Assembly (NCBI GenBank): GCA_015663225.1
Contig: DQSO01000013.1
Coordinates: forward strand, 1-8,825
DNA: 8,825 nt
Reading direction: 5' to 3'
DNA from: Campylobacterales bacterium
GTDB lineage: Bacteria > Campylobacterota > Campylobacteria > Campylobacterales > QNZT01
A program made the position numbers and the translations under genes. Positions within the stretch are counted from its first letter, which is position 1. Every line of letters begins with the position of its first letter. The notes below the pieces were generated by a model, which worked only from the letters and a program-made list of their open reading frames with translations, did not search any database and was not told the DNA's origin. This document shows, piece after piece, positions 6,014 through 8,825 of this stretch.

Positions 6014-6718
6014 ATGAGATTAGATAATTATATTTTTCAAAATGGTCATACAAGTAGTAGAAATAAAGCTAAAGAGTTGATAGTAAATGGTAAAGTTTTA
6101 GTTGATGGAGAGTTGAGTATTAAGCCATCACTAGAAGTTGAAGATGTTGAAATTGTCATACTTCAAGATATTGTATTTGTTGGTCGAGGTGGTGATAAGT
6201 TACATCACTTTTTAAAAGAGGTAGAGGTAGAGATTGAAGGTAAGGTATGTTTAGATATAGGAAGTTCTACTGGTGGATTTATAGAAGTACTGCTACTAAA
6301 TAAAGCAAAAGAGGTAGTTGGAGTTGATGTTGGTACAAATCAACTTCATCAAACTCTTTTAGATAATCCTAAAGTTAAGAGTATTGAAAAGACTGATATA
6401 CGAAAATTCAGTAGCGAAGAAAAATTTCCTCTTGTTACTTGTGATCTCTCTTTTGTTGGGATTGAGCATATACTAGAAGATATTGATAGATTAAGTAGCG
6501 ATAAGATTATCATACTTTTTAAACCACAGTATGAAGTAGGACGAGATGTTAAAAGAGATAAAAAAGGTGTTGTTAAAGATCAAAATGCGATAAGATTTGC
6601 TAAAATACGATTTGAAAGTAGCTGTTTTAAAATAGGTTGGGAACTACTAGAGCAAAGAGAGTCTACTATAAAAGGTAAAGAGGGAAATGTTGAAATATTT
6701 TACTACTTTAAAAAGTGA
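6014..6718 (+). CDS. tlyA: TlyA, rRNA 2'-O-ribose cytidine methyltransferase (type I length)
   Basis: This SAM-dependent enzyme methylates ribose 2'-OH of cytidine 1920 in 23S rRNA; type II enzymes also modify C1409 of 16S rRNA. The N-terminal S4 RNA-binding domain (1-50) opens with MRLDNYIFQNGHTSSRNKAK. A short linker leads to GRGGDKL (57-63), then the FtsJ/RrmJ-like domain with SAM motif DIGSSTGGF (81-89). Candidate catalytic residues are K62, D144 (CDLSFVGIEHI), K170 (LFKPQYE) and E227. At 234 residues it fits the shorter type I class, as in Campylobacter, so methylation of 23S only is expected by inference. In Campylobacterota TlyA has been linked to capreomycin susceptibility, motility and colonisation. 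The start is supported by AGAGA 7-8 bases upstream. ribF begins inside its last 32 bases. Confidence 0.96.
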   Translation: MRLDNYIFQNGHTSSRNKAKELIVNGKVLVDGELSIKPSLEVEDVEIVILQDIVFVGRGGDKLHHFLKEVEVEIEGKVCLDIGSSTGGFIEVLLLNKAKEVVGVDVGTNQLHQTLLDNPKVKSIEKTDIRKFSSEEKFPLVTCDLSFVGIEHILEDIDRLSSDKIIILFKPQYEVGRDVKRDKKGVVKDQNAIRFAKIRFESSCFKIGWELLEQRESTIKGKEGNVEIFYYFKK

Positions 6719-7520
6719 TGAGATAGACTCTATCGCTATTGGTGGTTTTGATGGTATGCATCTAGGACACATGGCTTTAGTGAAGAGGTTAACTCACAAA
6801 GGTGTCATTTTAGTGATAGATAAGGGGTTCTCAAATCTTACTCCACATGATAATAGATGTGAGTATGTTAAAAATGGGTGTATTTTTTTAAATCTTATGG
6901 ATATAAAAAATTTAACTTCTGATGAGTTTGTAAAGCTACTTGAAAGTGAGTTTAAAAACTTAAAAGAGATAGTGGTAGGTTATGATTTTAGATATGGTGT
7001 TGATAGAAAAGGAGATATAAAAACTCTCAAAAATCAGTTTAATGGCAAAGTAAATGTTATAAAAGAGCTAAAAATTGATAATATTTCAGTTCATTCAGGT
7101 GCGATAAGAGATCATATAAGTAGCAAAAATATAAAAAAAGCCAACCAACTACTAGGACGAGCATATTTGATAGAATCAAATACTATAAAAGGGCAGGGGA
7201 TTGGTAAAAAAGAGTTAGTTGCTACTATAAATTTAGATAAGAGTGATTATCTTCTACCATCAGATGGTGTATATGCCTCAAGAACTCAAGTTAAAGATAG
7301 ATGGTATAAGAGTGTTACCTTTGTAGGTGTTAGAATCAGTTGTGATGGTAAGAGTGCTGTTGAGACTCATCTTATCGATGAGGATATTGAGTTTCTTCCA
7401 AGCAGTGTTAGGGTAGAATTTAACTCTTTTATAAGAGAAAATCGTAAGTTTGACTCTTTGAATGATTTAAAAAAACAAATACAAATAGATATAAAAAAGG
7501 CTAGTTATGACTCAAAATAA
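6687..7520 (+). CDS. ribF: Bifunctional riboflavin kinase / FAD synthetase RibF
   Basis: RibF phosphorylates riboflavin to FMN and adenylylates FMN to FAD. The N-terminal nucleotidyltransferase domain has GGFDGMHLGH (19-28, HxGH motif), VVGYDFRYGVDRKGD (96-110) and SGAIRDHISS (137-146, the ISSTxIR region). LLGRAY (155-160) opens the linker to the kinase domain, which has GQGIGKKELVATINLD (169-184), LLPSDGVYA (189-197) and VETHLID with the probable catalytic E226. The usual PTAN reads A-T-I-N: the T180 and N182 ligands are kept, the proline and alanine are changed. At 277 residues it is shorter than the 305-315 of E. coli type. The ATG lies 32 bases inside tlyA behind AGAGGG at close spacing; TTG at 6690 would be a rival with a better gap. 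The gene after it overlaps by 14 bases. Confidence 0.94.
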   Translation: MLKYFTTLKSDEIDSIAIGGFDGMHLGHMALVKRLTHKGVILVIDKGFSNLTPHDNRCEYVKNGCIFLNLMDIKNLTSDEFVKLLESEFKNLKEIVVGYDFRYGVDRKGDIKTLKNQFNGKVNVIKELKIDNISVHSGAIRDHISSKNIKKANQLLGRAYLIESNTIKGQGIGKKELVATINLDKSDYLLPSDGVYASRTQVKDRWYKSVTFVGVRISCDGKSAVETHLIDEDIEFLPSSVRVEFNSFIRENRKFDSLNDLKKQIQIDIKKASYDSK

Positions 7521-8825
7521 ACTTATTCTTGGTGTAGCTATATTTTATACGATTTTTTATAACTGGATGTTTTTTTCAAATGTAACTAAAACCTTTCCTG
7601 TAGCAGGAGAGAACATAGGTTTTCTTATCTCTTTGGGACTGCTTTTAATAGCATTTATAGTTTTACTACTCTCTATAGTTAGCTCAAAGTGGACTACTAA
7701 GCCTATTTTGATTTTAGTAACTCTTATCTCATCTTTGACTGCTTACTTTATGGATACATTTCATGTAGTTATTGATGAGTTTATGATCGCAAATGTTATA
7801 CAAACTGATATGAATGAATCAATGGACTTGCTTACACTTAAACAAGTTGGTTACTTTATAATTCTTGGTGTTTTGCCATCTTTTATTATATATAAGATAA
7901 AGATTAATTATCAAAGTTTTATACAGGAGCTGATAAGTAAGTTAAAAGCTATCTTGCTATCTCTAGCATCTATTGCAGTTATTGTTCTTATGTTTAGTCA
8001 ACACTATACATCTTTTTTTAGAGAACATTCAGTTCTTAGGTACTATACAAATCCTACTTATTGGATTTATAGTATTGGTTTTTATATAAATCGCACTTTT
8101 AACACTGGGCAAATAGTGATGAAACATATAGGCTTAGATGCTAAAGTTGTTTCACATGATAAAAAGAGAAAGCTTACTATATTGGTTGTTGGTGAAGCAG
8201 CTCGTGCTGATAGGTTTGGGCTTAATGGTTATAAAAAAGATACAAATCCTCTTTTGAAAAAAGAAAATATTGTAAATCTTTCTAACTTGTATTCATGTGG
8301 TACATCAACAGCTGAGTCGGTGCCATGTATGTTTAGTATCTATGATAGAAGTGATTATAGTTATAAAAAGGGTATCTCAACTTATAATGTTCTTGATGTT
8401 TTGAAAACTGCTGGTGTTCAGGTGCTGTGGAGAGACAATAACTCAGACTCAAAAGGAGTCGCTCTAAGAGTTGAGTATCAAAACTATAAATCACCAAAAA
8501 ATAACACTATGTGTAAAGGTGAGTGCAGAGATGAAGGAATGCTTGTAGGGCTAGATAGTTATATCAATACTTATCCAAAAAAAGATATACTTATAGTTTT
8601 GCATCAGATGGGAAATCATGGACCAGCCTACTACAAGAGATACCCAAAAGAGTTTGAAAAATTTACTCCAGTTTGTAAAAATAATCAGCTTCAAAAGTGT
8701 AAACAAGAGGAAATATCAAATAGCTATGACAATGCAATACTCTATACAGACTATTTTCTATCTCTCGTTATAAACTTTTTAAAATCTTATAGCACATCTT
8801 ATCAAACAAGTATGATTTACATGAG
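7507..8825 (+). CDS. eptA: EptA-type phosphoethanolamine transferase, C-terminus cut off by the window edge
   Basis: This inner-membrane enzyme moves phosphoethanolamine from phosphatidylethanolamine to lipid A, or in Campylobacter also to other envelope targets. That change usually reduces binding of polymyxin and other cationic peptides. There are 439 codons open to the right edge; about 100 more are expected, including the distal metal-binding DHGES region. Five transmembrane helices lie at about 6-24, 35-58, 65-82, 113-130 and 147-168. The periplasmic alkaline-phosphatase-like domain has VVGEAARADRFGLNGY (227-242, metal ligand E230), CGTSTAESVPCMFS (264-277, nucleophile T268) and NHGPAYYKRYP (370-380). 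Cysteine pairs C264/C274, C336/C340 and C390/C398 match the three disulfides of the EptA/MCR group. The start is ATG 7507 with AAGG 6 bases upstream; it overlaps ribF by 14 bases. Lipid A is the inferred acceptor. Confidence 0.93.
   Translation, partial: MTQNKLILGVAIFYTIFYNWMFFSNVTKTFPVAGENIGFLISLGLLLIAFIVLLLSIVSSKWTTKPILILVTLISSLTAYFMDTFHVVIDEFMIANVIQTDMNESMDLLTLKQVGYFIILGVLPSFIIYKIKINYQSFIQELISKLKAILLSLASIAVIVLMFSQHYTSFFREHSVLRYYTNPTYWIYSIGFYINRTFNTGQIVMKHIGLDAKVVSHDKKRKLTILVVGEAARADRFGLNGYKKDTNPLLKKENIVNLSNLYSCGTSTAESVPCMFSIYDRSDYSYKKGISTYNVLDVLKTAGVQVLWRDNNSDSKGVALRVEYQNYKSPKNNTMCKGECRDEGMLVGLDSYINTYPKKDILIVLHQMGNHGPAYYKRYPKEFEKFTPVCKNNQLQKCKQEEISNSYDNAILYTDYFLSLVINFLKSYSTSYQTSMIYM

Overview
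The window is AT-rich and densely packed. Its proteins and gene pairings fit the Campylobacterota (former Epsilonproteobacteria), probably a free-living Sulfurimonas-like member. The main pointers are a TlyA of type I length directly followed by a short RibF, RibF and TruA with diverged motifs, and short overlapping genes. The assignment is an inference from protein character and gene order, not from a database search. Twelve genes are supported: eleven have recognisable families or folds and one is only FliK-like. There is no mobile element, CRISPR array, tRNA or rRNA, and no gene-free stretch above 300 bases.

Layout. Positions 1-1546 are a leftward (minus-strand) operon: rsmD (16S rRNA methyltransferase), ybeY (rRNA endonuclease/maturation factor), then a CaCA-family Ca2+/Na+ exchanger cut off by the left edge. 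Positions 1547-1686 are a divergent promoter region. Positions 1687-5615 are a rightward operon with gaps of at most 3 bases or short overlaps: a FliK-like protein of unknown function, uppS (undecaprenyl diphosphate synthase), an A24 prepilin peptidase, an LptF/LptG-family permease and truA (tRNA pseudouridine synthase). A hairpin lies between truA and a convergent 65-residue helix-turn-helix protein (5661-5858, minus). Positions 6014-8825 are a second rightward operon: tlyA (rRNA 2'-O-methyltransferase), ribF (FMN/FAD synthesis) and an EptA-type phosphoethanolamine transferase cut off by the right edge.

Two themes recur. One is RNA modification and ribosome maturation (rsmD, ybeY, truA, tlyA). 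The other is the cell envelope: uppS supplies the lipid carrier for peptidoglycan and O-antigen, the LptF/G permease extracts LPS, the EptA homologue modifies lipid A, and the prepilin peptidase matures pilins or pseudopilins. This is mostly conserved housekeeping sequence and I see no strong case for a wholly new system. The points most worth checking are a probable leaderless mRNA for the FliK-like gene, a 15-base perfect palindrome between the small HTH gene and tlyA, and an AT-stem hairpin that displays CCTCCTC in its loop between convergent genes.
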